The notes under the pieces are model-generated. The model ran no database searches. It was not told where the DNA came from and saw nothing but the letters and a program-made list of their open reading frames with translations. From Strongyloides papillosus (lineage: Eukaryota > Nematoda > Chromadorea > Rhabditida > Strongyloididae): 64,000 nt of DNA. The position numbers and the translations under genes were made by a program. Within the stretch, counting starts at the first letter, position 1. Every line of letters starts with the position of its first letter. The stretch lies in contig SRSI01000039.1 of the NCBI GenBank assembly GCA_005656395.1, forward strand, positions 108,968 through 172,967, written 5' to 3'. Shown here piece after piece: positions 46,701 through 56,175 of this stretch.

Positions 46701-48037
46701 AAATCCATGCCAAGAATAGTTTTCTCCAAGACAACAGAAGATTTTGAATGGTAGAGATGAACAGTAACAGTCTTGGTACCCACATTTACACTTAACTTAG
46801 AATAAGATTTGATAGTTTCTTCTACACCCGTAGCACCAGTGATTTTAAAATCGCACCCATAAGAAGCAAAGAACTGAGCATTGTTGAAATGAATTAAAGA
46901 GATAGCAGAACCAGAATCAATTAAACATTTAGTTGGAAGTCCATTTATAGGAAGCATGACAACAGCCGGACGGAGACTAGTAGTAGATGGAGTAGAAACA
47001 GCACACGTAGTCTTTGGAGCATCTGGTCTATCTTTTCTTTCAACAGTGTAGTCGGCTTTTGGCAGTCCTTTAGCAAATCTTTTACATTGGGCCTTCTTAT
47101 GTCCAGGGAAATTGCAATGATGACACCTGATACTATCGTTACGAGAAAGTTGTGATTGAAGATTTTGATTACGTGGTTGGAGGGGCCTTCTACCATTGTT
47201 GAAATCATTAGACATTTGATTGTTGAACTCCAGGTCAGTATAAAGATCATTCAATGATTTGTAGAAACCAAGTCTATCCAAGAGTCTTCGCTGAACAGAT
47301 CCCTTCAAGATAGAAAGAAGACGTTGGCTGACGACATCCAGTTTTGAAGAAGAAGGAAGATTCGGTATTGTAGCACAAATGAGATCCCCAATAGCACGGA
47401 CAGATTCACCAAATTTGTCTGGAGTATAATCAACACGGGTCATCGAGAGTTTCATGATAGCAGCTTCAACCGACATCTTGTAATCATAACGTTCCTTCAA
47501 AGCCTCTTTCGCCAAAGCATATGTAGTAGCTTGTGCATCCGAAATAGTCTCTCTGCCTAGTGGTCCAACCTTAAGCTTTAAAATTGTCAGCATACGCGGC
47601 GCATGTGTCGTTTCATTCATGTCATCTAAATTGAATCGGAGTTCCAACGCGTCAATCCATTTCGAAAACTTTGTATTCTTAGCACTGTCAAATTCAGACT
47701 GTCCTTCCCAGTTAGCAACCATGTCAGTAGATGGTCCAGTAACAAATATAGTATCCTTAAATGAGCTTTCAAAGCGGTCAATAAGTAAAGAAATCTCCTC
47801 GTCCTCAGCACCTTGTGACGTGTCCGACGATGACGGTGATTGGTCCTCCAACAAGCGATCTATAGTACTAGAGATTAAGTTGATAACACGAGATTCACAC
47901 GAAGAAGTGAATGCCTTGGGTGGAACGTTTTCCAATACCAGCGAAATAGTTCCCTCGTCACAAGCCAGTGACCTTGATTCCAATAACGTAATGATCTGGA
48001 TCCTTAGAATGTCTGACTGATCCAGTATGATACCCAA
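43784..48037 (-). CDS. Gag-Pol polyprotein of retrotransposon A (1417 codons)
   Basis: A single frame holds all parts. Residues about 105-270 are Gag; 305-318 is a CCHC zinc knuckle (CHHCNFPGHKKAQC). About 371-376 is the protease site (LIDSGS). About 590-780 is reverse transcriptase with LLCDLVSSFHQF and the catalytic YYDD. RNase H follows (LEVYTDAS). Integrase has an HHCC finger (HEKLGHPG...CNNC) and Asp, Asp, Glu in GDIW, RFDRQ and IERSF. A basic C-terminal tail follows. The enzymes copy the RNA and insert the DNA. All catalytic residues looked for are present and there is no internal stop. The frame opens after a TAG with TTG at 48037; the first ATG is about codon 106, so the true start is unclear (a non-ATG start or splicing is possible). 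Open frames on the other strand are shadows. Confidence 0.93.
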   Translation of the reverse strand: MGIILDQSDILRIQIITLLESRSLACDEGTISLVLENVPPKAFTSSCESRVINLISSTIDRLLEDQSPSSSDTSQGAEDEEISLLIDRFESSFKDTIFVTGPSTDMVANWEGQSEFDSAKNTKFSKWIDALELRFNLDDMNETTHAPRMLTILKLKVGPLGRETISDAQATTYALAKEALKERYDYKMSVEAAIMKLSMTRVDYTPDKFGESVRAIGDLICATIPNLPSSSKLDVVSQRLLSILKGSVQRRLLDRLGFYKSLNDLYTDLEFNNQMSNDFNNGRRPLQPRNQNLQSQLSRNDSIRCHHCNFPGHKKAQCKRFAKGLPKADYTVERKDRPDAPKTTCAVSTPSTTSLRPAVVMLPINGLPTKCLIDSGSAISLIHFNNAQFFASYGCDFKITGATGVEETIKSYSKLSVNVGTKTVTVHLYHSKSSVVLEKTILGMDFITQVSPTTITSEGIVLNNQLFKYAENLESTISAAVDMAREAFPVRSLCNMVQVNNTEIVPEASPLLSNEDVLAKITERYGDEGLYDVFSMDKTDIGQCCEHVPYIAFDYSKVKPFRPFNFPTRLMDQAELVIQEMIDSGTIEEAPAKLLHNLIPVKKRDNTIRPTTDMRRSNDAAPNFDYPVHRVDNAVQEAAGGDYYLLCDLVSSFHQFRLHPDNVGDIGIFFNRKTYRYLSLPQGFKLSPQLMQSILDSLAIPGLRWYYDDGILKTVGTLDDHLERVRNTLLMLKVANLKISWKKSILCSSTINYLGHTISKHGTQVSESACKAIMNLKTPTCASDVKSLLGSLSFYCSYVSNFANKMLPITALLKKDTPFVWSNECQRIFDDLKSGLCSRDILYTEIKDLPLEVYTDASQTGFGGYMAQTIDGTKRILRYWSKKRTHTIRQRDSVFLEGMSIILFARKHLHYLLGAKILWHSDNLPIIKYFSKNLDHHPQLSAWATELSVLDITWKYLPGPSNMLADTLSRLMVDENSNGVTSSDCTDFGEVDDNPSVDVAPILISKVGEENVSDIFKERLKEEQKKSTAQLDPNQILLNDIIYCKTRTRFGDKLLPLLPKSLYKETAQYLHEKLGHPGIQRTLNTLLDCFRAEGIRATVEEVVNNCNNCQVAKPSLLTCPRYEHVNIPSQPLTSLAGDIWQFKSKNESISLLNFIDVTSRMWFPIPITDEKSQTIGDAIITDLFCRYGIPRNIRFDRQSSLRSQGLLSLMKSFDVNVEFGTTQHHNGNTLIERSFRTLKQMLRSAYYDYSDKSPISEIEFIRCFIYQIAFKYNSTHSLAISQAPFTVFFMRDSGLVNYKPLLDIDNGTSFFSTTSVLNNWKRIAADSMDLRDKRNATLPNAENEVTTYAKDDLVLLQNPSPTNKLDTPFIGPFIVNSQKDAHLFIKSTDKLRGRPKKVHVSQVKRYIPDDLHDVQLL

Positions 48038-48285
48038 CTATGCCACTCTAGCCTATTCCAGTAAACAATAGGTCGTCAAGAGTGATAGTTAATTCCCTGA
48101 AACGCGAGCAGTCACCAACGTACTCGAGCGAATCACTTACAAGTCCAAAAGAAACAAAAAAGAAGCGAAAGATGTCCTCCGAAGTGTCCGAAGTTCCCGG
48201 TGAATATAAACCCCTAACTAGTTAGTGTTAGTTAAGATTAGTTTGCAGAAATACCCCTGATTACTCCGTGAAGCGACTTTTCACG

Positions 48286-48502
48286 AGTAAAAATTTATTG
48301 GTATTATTACACTAAAATATATTACAATAAAATAAGGGAAAAATTGTTATACAATAATGTAAAGAAAACGTGTCATATAATAAAATGAAATAAGCAATGT
48401 AATGTAAATTAGTGAATAAATATGTGACAATATTAATCTTATATAGGGAAAAGATTAACTATGTCACAGGTATAAGCTGATTGATGGGTCAATCGTCACT
48501 CA
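48286..48502 (-). repeat. 5' LTR of retrotransposon A (217 bp)
   Basis: This is the promoter-side LTR for the minus-strand element. A perfect 6-bp hairpin (48267-48285, CGTGAA/TTCACG) abuts its inner edge, where a primer-binding site would be expected. Confidence 0.92.
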
Positions 48503-49474
48503 AACAATACAATAATCATAACTCTATGTTTATTTCTTTGTTACAAATATTAACACTACTACCAAAATTTCACAGTTTACTCGAAAATATTTAAAAAATA
48601 AGTACAATTACGATAAATATTGCTTTATGTATTAGTTTTTTTATGTGGTATTTTTCAATGTAGTTATAGTTTCTTAAATCAGATTTCATTCACTTTACAT
48701 CTTTTAACCTTTATAATATACTCATTATAAATGCTTTAAAAATATTAATTATAAATTACATAAATTAAAACTATATCAAAAGTTTTTGTATTATGCATTA
48801 CCTTATTTATATTAATGATTTTGATGATTTCTAAAATTGCTAAACATTTTTTTAATATAATTTAATCATTTAAATTAAATTTTAATAATTAAAATAAATT
48901 CTAGGTTATCTCACTAAATAATACAATAATTAGTATATAGAATAACAATAATTAAAATCTACCGTCTGGAGAGTAAAACTTTTTTAAACTAACTGACATA
49001 TGAAAATTCACTTTTTGTATAATCTCAATGCCAACTTCGGGTTATTTTCTAAAAGGTTCTGTAACGTTCTATCGCTACATTTAAACTCTTATATTAATTT
49101 TTACAAAGTACGTAAAGTCAATAAACTTGAAATTATTATCTTTTAGCAGTTGAGTTAAAAAGACTATTGAGAATGAATGATGAAACGCAAGATTTGCTTC
49201 TAAATATTAAAAAAAGACAATCTATTCCAAGGTAAAATTATAGACATTATTGTATCTGCTAGATTCTGAGTTAAAAATATGTATGTATTCAATTATTATA
49301 TTTATAATGCAAGGAGTAGTATAAATTAAATAAGGAAATAATTAATAATAAAAAAAAATAAAATTATAGAAACTATGTTTTTTTTATAATAATAGATTTT
49401 ATGTATAGTCAATAATTATTTTTGCAAATATTTAAAAAAAAACAGTTGTTTTTGATTTTATTAAATCCTTACTA
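48503..49474. other. Spacer between the two retrotransposons
   Basis: A/T-rich. No gene or element end was recognised. Confidence 0.5.
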
Positions 49475-49714
49475 AGTAAAATATTTTTATTTGTGTAGTC
49501 TCGCCTACAAATAACATATTAACAACATAAAATTAACAATTAACGTATATAACAATTAACATGGATAACAATTATACTTAACGATCGAATTACTTTTTAG
49601 CTTAGATGATTTTCGTAATATTAAATAAATGTTTTTATTGTTACAGTATTCATTACCGTGATTATTTTTATCTTGATCCGAAAACTTTACATAATACCAC
49701 GGGGCCCATCCTCA
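49475..49714 (-). repeat. 3' LTR of retrotransposon B (240 bp)
   Basis: This matches 54382-54621. On the coding strand it starts TGAGGATGGGCCCC and ends TATTTTACT, the same TGA..ACT ends as element A. The last 28 bases of the gag-pol frame lie inside it. Confidence 0.9.
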
Positions 49715-52700
49715 CTTCCCCCTTCTTCAAGCTTTAGATGGTTGATGTCCCGAATAAGATATCTTCCTTTTCCACCTTTACTAACTTCATAGGTACGGCC
49801 ATCACGGGATCTTCTTTTGATAACATAACCTCCTTTCCATGTTGCATCAAACTTGTCCTTCTTAGGAAAGTAGACTCTAACCTTTGTACCGGGTAACAAC
49901 TTTCTAACCTTTTTAGGTATCTTCTTCTTTACAGCTTTTGGTTTCTCAAGTTCTTCAGTTTCTAAATCTTCAGCCGAAACAACATCATCCCGTTTATTGC
50001 AGCGATCTCTTTCTTGTCTAATTAACATTTGAGCTACCTTATAGTTGAGTTTATGTTCTAATTCCGATTGTCTATCGACCAACATATTAAGTTGTTCTAA
50101 ACTTTCTTCTTTTAAGTTCAAATCATACTTCAGTGGGCTTCGGAATCCATGTAACAAATAAAATGGGCTCTCTTTAACTGTAGAGTGTTTGGCATTATTA
50201 ATATGAAATAAAACACCTGCCAAAATATTATCCCAGTCTACTTTACTATCTAACTTGAGTTCTAATGCCATTTTTGAAGCTAGTTGTTCAACTGTCTTTA
50301 TAGATCTCTCAACAACTCCTTGACTTGTATGCTTATAAGGTATCCCAAGAATCATTTGGGTTCCATGACGTTCTTTCAAAATTTCTTTTAAACTTATAAA
50401 ATATTGGGCATTGTCACACTTCAAATACATAATCCTCCCAAAAACATAATATAGTGAATCCTCAAGTCCTTTTAAGATACATTCAGTCTGTAATGATGAT
50501 AATGGTGCTCCTCCAAGGTAACGTGTAACCACATCACACCAGATTATAGCATAGCGGTTTCCTCTTTCTGTAATAGGAAGCGGACCTAAAACATCAGCCT
50601 GCACGATCTGAAGTGGAGCAGTAGCTATAAAACATTCTGAATTAAGATGCCACTTAACTTTTGGTTCATCATTCCTCTCCTTGCAGATACTACAAGCTTG
50701 AACATACTTCTTAAATTCCGATTTAATAGTTTCATAGTCAATTTCATTTGATACATCTATTCTTTTCCTTAATTCATCTTCTTTAGCTAGAGTGTGGGTA
50801 TGACCACTTTCATCATGTAATTCCTGAAATAAACATAATTTTCTTTCTGGAATACTTAACTTTCTATCCCAAAACTTAGCTTCAATTAATTTTTCTCTAG
50901 ATTCCAGTTGATTGTCAACTCTTTCACATTTATCAGCGACAGAAACTTCCATATCGTTGAAATTAACATCTACTAAATATTTTCTTGTCATTACAGCTCT
51001 ACTAAACCCTCTACTTAAAGTATCAGCTATACAATTTTCTTTTCCTTCAAGATATCTAACCGTAAGTCCTTTACCATAAGTCAAGATACGGTTAATATGT
51101 CTCATGTACTTTTGAGCATCAGTACCTCCAGATAATAAGTTTATAACATTCTTGTGATCAGTATAGATAATTAATTGTCTTCCAGTATTAACCATAGACT
51201 TGAAATATGCTAAAGCATTATCAAGACAACGTAATTCCAATTTCGTTGCTGATTGAGGAGTAAGATCTTTATTTCTCTTAGAATAAAATCCTAATGGCAT
51301 GAATCTTACTTCTTCATCACCTTTATACTTGTACTTAATAAAATCAACTTCATATTTTCTAAACTTTTTAGGACAGGATTCTCTTTCCATCCATAACTTG
51401 GTGTTAACATCAATTGGCAAAAATTGACCTATACAAGCCGCTTCACCTTCTTTTGACGCATCAACAAACATCACATAATCTCTTTCAGGATCTCCCATAT
51501 GCAAATGACAGACATCCCTCAAACTTTTCTTAATCATCAAGAAGGCCTCTTCTTGCTCTTCCCCCCAACAAATTTTGTTTTGTTGAATTGCTTTGTAAAT
51601 TTTTGCCATATATTCAGCCACATTATAAAGATGACCATGCACATACGAAACCATACCCAAGAATCGTTTTACAGCCAATCTTGTTTCTGGTCTTGGGAAA
51701 GATTCTAAACATTTGATATACTTCTCATTTGGACTAACCATTCCATTCTCAAGACAGAAATTAAGATATACAATTTTCTTACTTAACAACGTGGTTTTAG
51801 CAAAATTACATTTAATATTATGATTTGACAGACTTCTCATAAAGCATCTTACAATTAATTTGTGAAATTCATCAGAGTCAACCATAGATGAAACTAAAAC
51901 ATCGTCCAAATAACTGCTTACGTAATATAACTTAGGATTGATAGATTTTCCTTCCTCATTAACGAACTCAGTTCTCTTGATGATTTCCTCAATGATACTT
52001 TGGGCGTACGAAGGACTATTGATCAGACCAAATGGTAAACACTGATAAGAATATCTTATCCCCGTAATAGGATCCTGTACTCCTAGTTTCTCTCTATCAC
52101 TTTCATGTAAGGGCATTTGATAGAAAAATTGTCTCATATCTATAGTACTATATCTTTTGGCTAATCTTAACTTCTGAAAAACTTCTTTATAAGGTTGTAC
52201 ACTTACATTAGCTCTTTGGGCAACTTTATTGTATGGGCGAGCATCCAAACATATACGTTTATCCTTCTTAACTACAGATTTAACTTCAATTGCTCCCTGT
52301 GAATTCTCTTCTTGAACTTCCACGAATTCTTTCTTAACCGTTACCGTTAGATTCAAGACAATACTAGGATGCATACATTCTTTCAGTACTCCTACCTTAC
52401 AAAGTTTCTTAATTTCCTCATTTATCGCAAGAGCATTCTCCTGGGAATGTTTGTATCTCACCACTTTAGGATACTGAGCTATCTCTTCCATTTTTGGTGC
52501 ATGTATGGTACATCTTCCTAGATCATACTTACTTTTAGATATAGCTTGTGGAAATTCTTTTTCTAGTTCACTTCTAAACATCTTTTCTTCATTTGTGATT
52601 CTAAAAACATTTCTGATTTCATTCTTCTCTGAATTTTGGATTTCCACAAGAGATGGTACCAACAGACCTTCCAAGGTAACTTCCTCAGTTCCGTAATTGA

Positions 52701-54168
52701 TACAAGCATTCGTAGCAGTCAACAGATCTGAGCCAACCATTACAGAATAACGCGTCTGATTTCTCTCAAAGTTAAAGTCTCCATCTTGACATACAGCAAC
52801 CTTTACTTTGACTTTTAATTGTCCTAATTTCAATGTGACATCTGCGACTCCCATCAAAGACCATGTGCTGCCATCAGCCAAGTTGAAAGAAATTGGTGTC
52901 AGGTTACATGCCTCCTTCTTAGTCACAGCGCGGTATACCGATTCTGTAATAATCGTTCTAGTGGAGCCAGTATCAATCAGACAGGTAACTGGTACTTCAG
53001 TAATCTCATGTTTCTTATTTTCCTTCATCAAAGTTCCTAAAACATAGAATTCCTTGAATCGACGTGTAGCATCTCTCGTAATAGCAAGATCCTCACCTTT
53101 ACGGGTTCTTATTCTTTTCTCAGGAACTTTAGCATTTTCTTTATCGTCATCTAGTTTCTTTTCTTCTTTGACTTCCAATTTTCTGCAAATATTGGTTGAA
53201 TACTCTTTTTCATTAACCAATCTAGATAACTTGTTGACCATCTGTGTTAATTCCTCAATTCTTTTATCTTTATCATTTTCAGAAGCTTTACTGGTTCTTT
53301 CTATCTTAACATCACTTTTAGCTTTCAATAGTGGGCATATTGGCTTTATGTGACCCATCTCTCCACATTGATAGCATTTCTTCTTCATCCAAGAACTTTC
53401 ATCATCTTTATCAACATCTTTCTTCATAGGCGTACTTCTATTAATATTCTTAAACTTCTTTTCCTTGAGTGGACCCTTAATATTCATATATTGAATCAAC
53501 TTAGATACCATATCATCGTAGCTGTTGATACTAGCCAGGTAAGTGAAGAACATGGTTTGTAGGTCTCCTCTCAGCATACCTCCAAGACGGTTAAGTAGTT
53601 CCTTCTCTTTAACATCTCCATAAGCCTTCTCTATCAGATCTCGGAACTTCTGGGTATCTTCATTGAATTGCTCCGGGTCACTCACTCTTATTTTGAAGTT
53701 TACAAGTTTGTCGATTTCTTCTTCTCTAGCATCGGAACCAAATCTTTTTAAAATCCAATTCTTAGCTTTCTCATAGGTATCCTTAAGTTCATCAGCTTTG
53801 CCATCCATGAACGTACGAACCTTGATTCCATACAAGATACGTAAATGGACTAACTTCAACTCCCCATTTTCAGGTCTACCTCTTTCTTCATCAGTGTAAC
53901 TTAGCGTCCATCTATCTTCAAACTCTTCAAACCATTGATTTACCAATCTCGGGTTGCTAGATGTGGGTTCCAACTTCATCATGGCTGCCATTAACTTTGG
54001 CGACGTTGCCATCCTTTGAGCCGTTTCAGTCATGTTTTCTCCCGAATCTACTTTAGCCTTATCTTGTTTTTCAACTTCTTCTTCAAGCGTCTTTAAAGCC
54101 TCCTCTGTCTGTTTTTGGGTCAATATACTTTTCTCCCCCAACAGTTCCAAGGTTTTCTTGGCTACCAC
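49687..54168 (-). CDS. Gag-Pol polyprotein of retrotransposon B (about 1490 codons)
   Basis: Gag lies in about the first 260 residues, with a CCHC knuckle at 265-278 (CYQCGEMGHIKPIC). The protease site LIDTGS is at about 393. Reverse transcriptase has STIDMRQFFYQ and the catalytic YLDD. RNase H has FVDASKEG. Integrase has an H..H..CxxC finger (HDESGHTH...CSIC) with Asp, Asp, Glu in QADVLG, LKCDNAQ and VVERS. All expected catalytic residues are present without an internal stop. The frame opens after a TGA and its first codon here is GTG; the first ATG is codon 46. A short upstream frame (54176-54424) with a helical, Gag-like composition ends in a TAA that overlaps this frame, so the Gag N-terminus may lie there in another frame. 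Confidence 0.92.
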   Translation of the reverse strand: MVAKKTLELLGEKSILTQKQTEEALKTLEEEVEKQDKAKVDSGENMTETAQRMATSPKLMAAMMKLEPTSSNPRLVNQWFEEFEDRWTLSYTDEERGRPENGELKLVHLRILYGIKVRTFMDGKADELKDTYEKAKNWILKRFGSDAREEEIDKLVNFKIRVSDPEQFNEDTQKFRDLIEKAYGDVKEKELLNRLGGMLRGDLQTMFFTYLASINSYDDMVSKLIQYMNIKGPLKEKKFKNINRSTPMKKDVDKDDESSWMKKKCYQCGEMGHIKPICPLLKAKSDVKIERTSKASENDKDKRIEELTQMVNKLSRLVNEKEYSTNICRKLEVKEEKKLDDDKENAKVPEKRIRTRKGEDLAITRDATRRFKEFYVLGTLMKENKKHEITEVPVTCLIDTGSTRTIITESVYRAVTKKEACNLTPISFNLADGSTWSLMGVADVTLKLGQLKVKVKVAVCQDGDFNFERNQTRYSVMVGSDLLTATNACINYGTEEVTLEGLLVPSLVEIQNSEKNEIRNVFRITNEEKMFRSELEKEFPQAISKSKYDLGRCTIHAPKMEEIAQYPKVVRYKHSQENALAINEEIKKLCKVGVLKECMHPSIVLNLTVTVKKEFVEVQEENSQGAIEVKSVVKKDKRICLDARPYNKVAQRANVSVQPYKEVFQKLRLAKRYSTIDMRQFFYQMPLHESDREKLGVQDPITGIRYSYQCLPFGLINSPSYAQSIIEEIIKRTEFVNEEGKSINPKLYYVSSYLDDVLVSSMVDSDEFHKLIVRCFMRSLSNHNIKCNFAKTTLLSKKIVYLNFCLENGMVSPNEKYIKCLESFPRPETRLAVKRFLGMVSYVHGHLYNVAEYMAKIYKAIQQNKICWGEEQEEAFLMIKKSLRDVCHLHMGDPERDYVMFVDASKEGEAACIGQFLPIDVNTKLWMERESCPKKFRKYEVDFIKYKYKGDEEVRFMPLGFYSKRNKDLTPQSATKLELRCLDNALAYFKSMVNTGRQLIIYTDHKNVINLLSGGTDAQKYMRHINRILTYGKGLTVRYLEGKENCIADTLSRGFSRAVMTRKYLVDVNFNDMEVSVADKCERVDNQLESREKLIEAKFWDRKLSIPERKLCLFQELHDESGHTHTLAKEDELRKRIDVSNEIDYETIKSEFKKYVQACSICKERNDEPKVKWHLNSECFIATAPLQIVQADVLGPLPITERGNRYAIIWCDVVTRYLGGAPLSSLQTECILKGLEDSLYYVFGRIMYLKCDNAQYFISLKEILKERHGTQMILGIPYKHTSQGVVERSIKTVEQLASKMALELKLDSKVDWDNILAGVLFHINNAKHSTVKESPFYLLHGFRSPLKYDLNLKEESLEQLNMLVDRQSELEHKLNYKVAQMLIRQERDRCNKRDDVVSAEDLETEELEKPKAVKKKIPKKVRKLLPGTKVRVYFPKKDKFDATWKGGYVIKRRSRDGRTYEVSKGGKGRYLIRDINHLKLEEGGSEDGPRGIM

Positions 54169-54175
54169 TTCTGGT

Positions 54176-54424
54176 TTACGCGTCAGAAGATCGTTTTTTC
54201 AAAGCTTCAATAATTCCCTCGTAAACACCTTCTCCTAGATTCTCCTTTTTAACTCCAAAGATCTCTAGGATTCCGTTTAAAATAGTCTCACACAATTTTA
54301 TCTCTTCTGTTCTCATCAACCCCCAGTATTGACCTTCTTTTCCCCAAGTAAAATATAAGGTCCAATACACGTTGATGCAGAAGTAAAATATTTTTATTTG
54401 TGTAGTCTCGCCTACAAATAACAT
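54176..54424 (-). CDS. Short upstream frame of retrotransposon B, possible Gag N-terminus
   Basis: The likely start is the internal ATG at about 54313 (MRTEEIKLCETILNGILEIF), outside the LTR. The frame ends GCG TAA at 54176. The gag-pol frame overlaps it and lies +1 relative to it. Either a +1 shift at GCG-T-AAA joins the two, or a single-base indel broke one gene, or initiation really occurs downstream. Confidence 0.4.
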   Translation of the reverse strand: MLFVGETTQIKIFYFCINVYWTLYFTWGKEGQYWGLMRTEEIKLCETILNGILEIFGVKKENLGEGVYEGIIEALKKRSSDA

Positions 54425-54621
54425 ATTAACAACATAAAATTAACAATTAACGTATATAACAATTAACATGGATAACAATTATACTTAACGATCGAATTAC
54501 TTTTTAGCTTAGATGATTTTCGTAATATTAAATAAATGTTTTTATTGTTACAGTATTCATTACCGTGATTATTTTTATCTTGATCCGAAAACTTTACATA
54601 ATACCACGGGGCCCATCCTCA
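54382..54621 (-). repeat. 5' LTR of retrotransposon B (240 bp)
   Basis: Promoter-side LTR for the minus-strand element, matching 49475-49714. Confidence 0.9.
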
Positions 54622-55109
54622 CTCTATTTAGAAATTAAAGAATATAAAATTAATATAATATTTATTTGTAATTACACAAATATAAAATTTAACAAAATTA
54701 AACCGATTTTTACAAGTAAATAGCTAAAAGATATATTTTTGAACTAGTCATGTTAATTTCTATTTTTTTTACTGTTAAAATTTCAGTACACTAGTTCTAG
54801 CCGAATAAAAATTTCATTTACATAATGCACTTGTATTTAAGATATTTTATTAGATATAGTCATAAAAACATAATTCATCGTATTTTTGCTATAATTATTT
54901 ATCAATTTATAACTATTAAAGACGTACTTTAATTTTTGAGTATATAAATATTTCAATGTTTGTGGTATTATTTTATTTTTGATTTCATTGTAATTAATCT
55001 TTGAAAATGCGATAAAAAAATCTAATACATTTTTTTATATTATTATAAAATAAAAATATCAAATGGTTTGATGTAACAAATATGTGTTTACCTAAAAAAC
55101 GGTAGACGT

Positions 55110-55181
55110 AGGGGACACCCGGGATTGAACCGGGGACCATATGATCTGCAGTCACATGCTCTACCACTGAGCTATATCCCC
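55110..55181 (-). tRNA. tRNA-Cys (GCA)
   Basis: On the minus strand the acceptor GGGGATA pairs with TGTCCCC (one T-T or wobble position), discriminator T. The anticodon stem TGTGA/TCATA encloses CTGCAGA (anticodon GCA). The T arm is CCCGGTTCAATCCCGGG. No intron. A small hairpin (ACGGCTTTGCCGT) lies just 5' of the gene. Confidence 0.94.
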
Positions 55182-55611
55182 ACGGCTTTGCCGTAGGGTA
55201 CTTAGAGCGTATCATTACACAGAAAATTCTAGTTTAACTTATTAATTAACAAACAAAATATTTTTTCTACAAAAGTAATCTAAAAAAGTAAATGTTTTAC
55301 TTTTTTTATTCATAAATAATATTTTAGTTCTAAAAAACAAGGCATGTATTTAAATTACAGATTTGATAATTTTATTTTTATAAAAACAGAACTTAAATCA
55401 AAACATACTTTGAAATATTACTTCAATTATATTACAATTTTAAAGGAAAATTAATAAATTTTTGGATTTCTTTGGAAGTAATTTATAATGTCATTAATTA
55501 GCTCTTCTTTATTTTTCTTCTAATTGTTTACTTATGTGAGATTGTAAAAATAGAAAAATATAATTATTGGACGGCCTTTTCGTAGTATCTTAAATATAAA
55601 ATATAATTTTT
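55182..55611. other. A/T-rich spacer between tRNA-Cys and tRNA-Ile
   Basis: No feature was recognised apart from the short hairpin next to tRNA-Cys. Confidence 0.5.
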
Positions 55612-55705
55612 TGCCCCATACCAGGCTCGAACTGGTGACCTTGGCATTGCTTAGAAAAGCTTTAACTTATAAGTACCACGCGCTAACCAACTGCGCCAAT
55701 GGGGC
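55612..55705 (-). tRNA. tRNA-Ile (TAT) with intron
   Basis: On the minus strand the acceptor GCCCCAT pairs with ATGGGGC, discriminator A. The anticodon stem TGGTA/TGCCA encloses CTTATA...A (anticodon TAT), interrupted after position 37 by an intron of about 20 nt (AGTTAAAGCTTTTCTAAGCA), the normal place for eukaryotic tRNA introns. The T arm is CCAGTTCGAGCCTGG. The structure is complete and likely functional. The anticodon is distinct from the AAT isoacceptor at 17.3-18.1 kb. Confidence 0.95.
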
Positions 55706-55894
55706 TTGTTTCTGGACAATTCTTAACACGCCAATAGAAAACGTGCCAAAACTTCATGCATAACTTTCGTTTACATAGGTTTTTGGAACATTTTTAACAT
55801 CTCAAATGCATGGTAGGAGAATTGTTTTATGCAGACACAGAAAAATTTTTCGCATCAAAAATAGAACTGAAAAATTAAATTTTTATTGAATATT

Positions 55895-56175
55895 CAAAAA
55901 CAGTACTGAACAGAAAAAAACAGTACTGAACAAAAAAAAATAGTACTGATCACAAAAAAGCAGTTCTGATCACAAAAAAAACAGTACTGATCACAAAAAA
56001 ACAGTACTGATCACAAAAAAATAGTACTGATCACAAAAAAATAGTACTGATCACAAAAAAACAGTACTGATCACAAAAAAACAGTACTGACCAAAAAAAA
56101 ACAGTACTGACAAAAAAAAAACAGTACTGATCACAAAAAAACAGTACTAACAAAAAAAACAGTACTGATTAAAAA
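55895..56175. repeat. 20-bp minisatellite, unit CAGTACTGATCACAAAAAAA
   Basis: About 16 tandem units. CAGTACTG and TGATCA inside the unit are each self-complementary, so each unit can form a small hairpin. Confidence 0.85.

Larger units (their letters stand above)
43509..48502 (-). mobile_element. Ty3/gypsy-like LTR retrotransposon A, full length
   Basis: Two 217-bp LTRs, identical by eye, enclose one long gag-pol frame on the minus strand. A purine tract AGGGAGGG (plus strand CCCTCCCT, 43726-43733) directly precedes the 3' LTR. The domain order is Gag zinc knuckle, protease, reverse transcriptase, RNase H, integrase, the Ty3/gypsy order. There is no exact target duplication (left flank ACAAA, right AACAA) and no tRNA-like primer-binding site. 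Identical LTRs and an open frame indicate a recent insertion. Confidence 0.93.
49475..54621 (-). mobile_element. Ty3/gypsy-like LTR retrotransposon B, full length
   Basis: Two 240-bp LTRs, identical or nearly so by eye, enclose a gag-pol frame on the minus strand. A purine tract GAAGAAGGGGGAA precedes the 3' LTR. It is a different family from element A: LTR sequence, Gag and spacing are unrelated. The 3' end of the coding frame runs into the LTR. No exact target duplication is visible (left flank TACTA, right CTCTA) and no clear primer-binding site was found. Confidence 0.92.

Noticed and set aside
44847..48020. Plus-strand frames (44847-45308, 46130-46435, 47619-48020) inside retrotransposon A
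   Set aside because: They lie antisense to gag-pol and have no domain of their own.
51499..54238. Plus-strand frames inside retrotransposon B
   Set aside because: Antisense shadows of the gag-pol frame.
54994..55215. Open frame over tRNA-Cys, and similar ones over tRNA-Met (59130-59330) and tRNA-Leu (61602-61805)
   Set aside because: The translated peptides are conceptual readings of tRNA genes.
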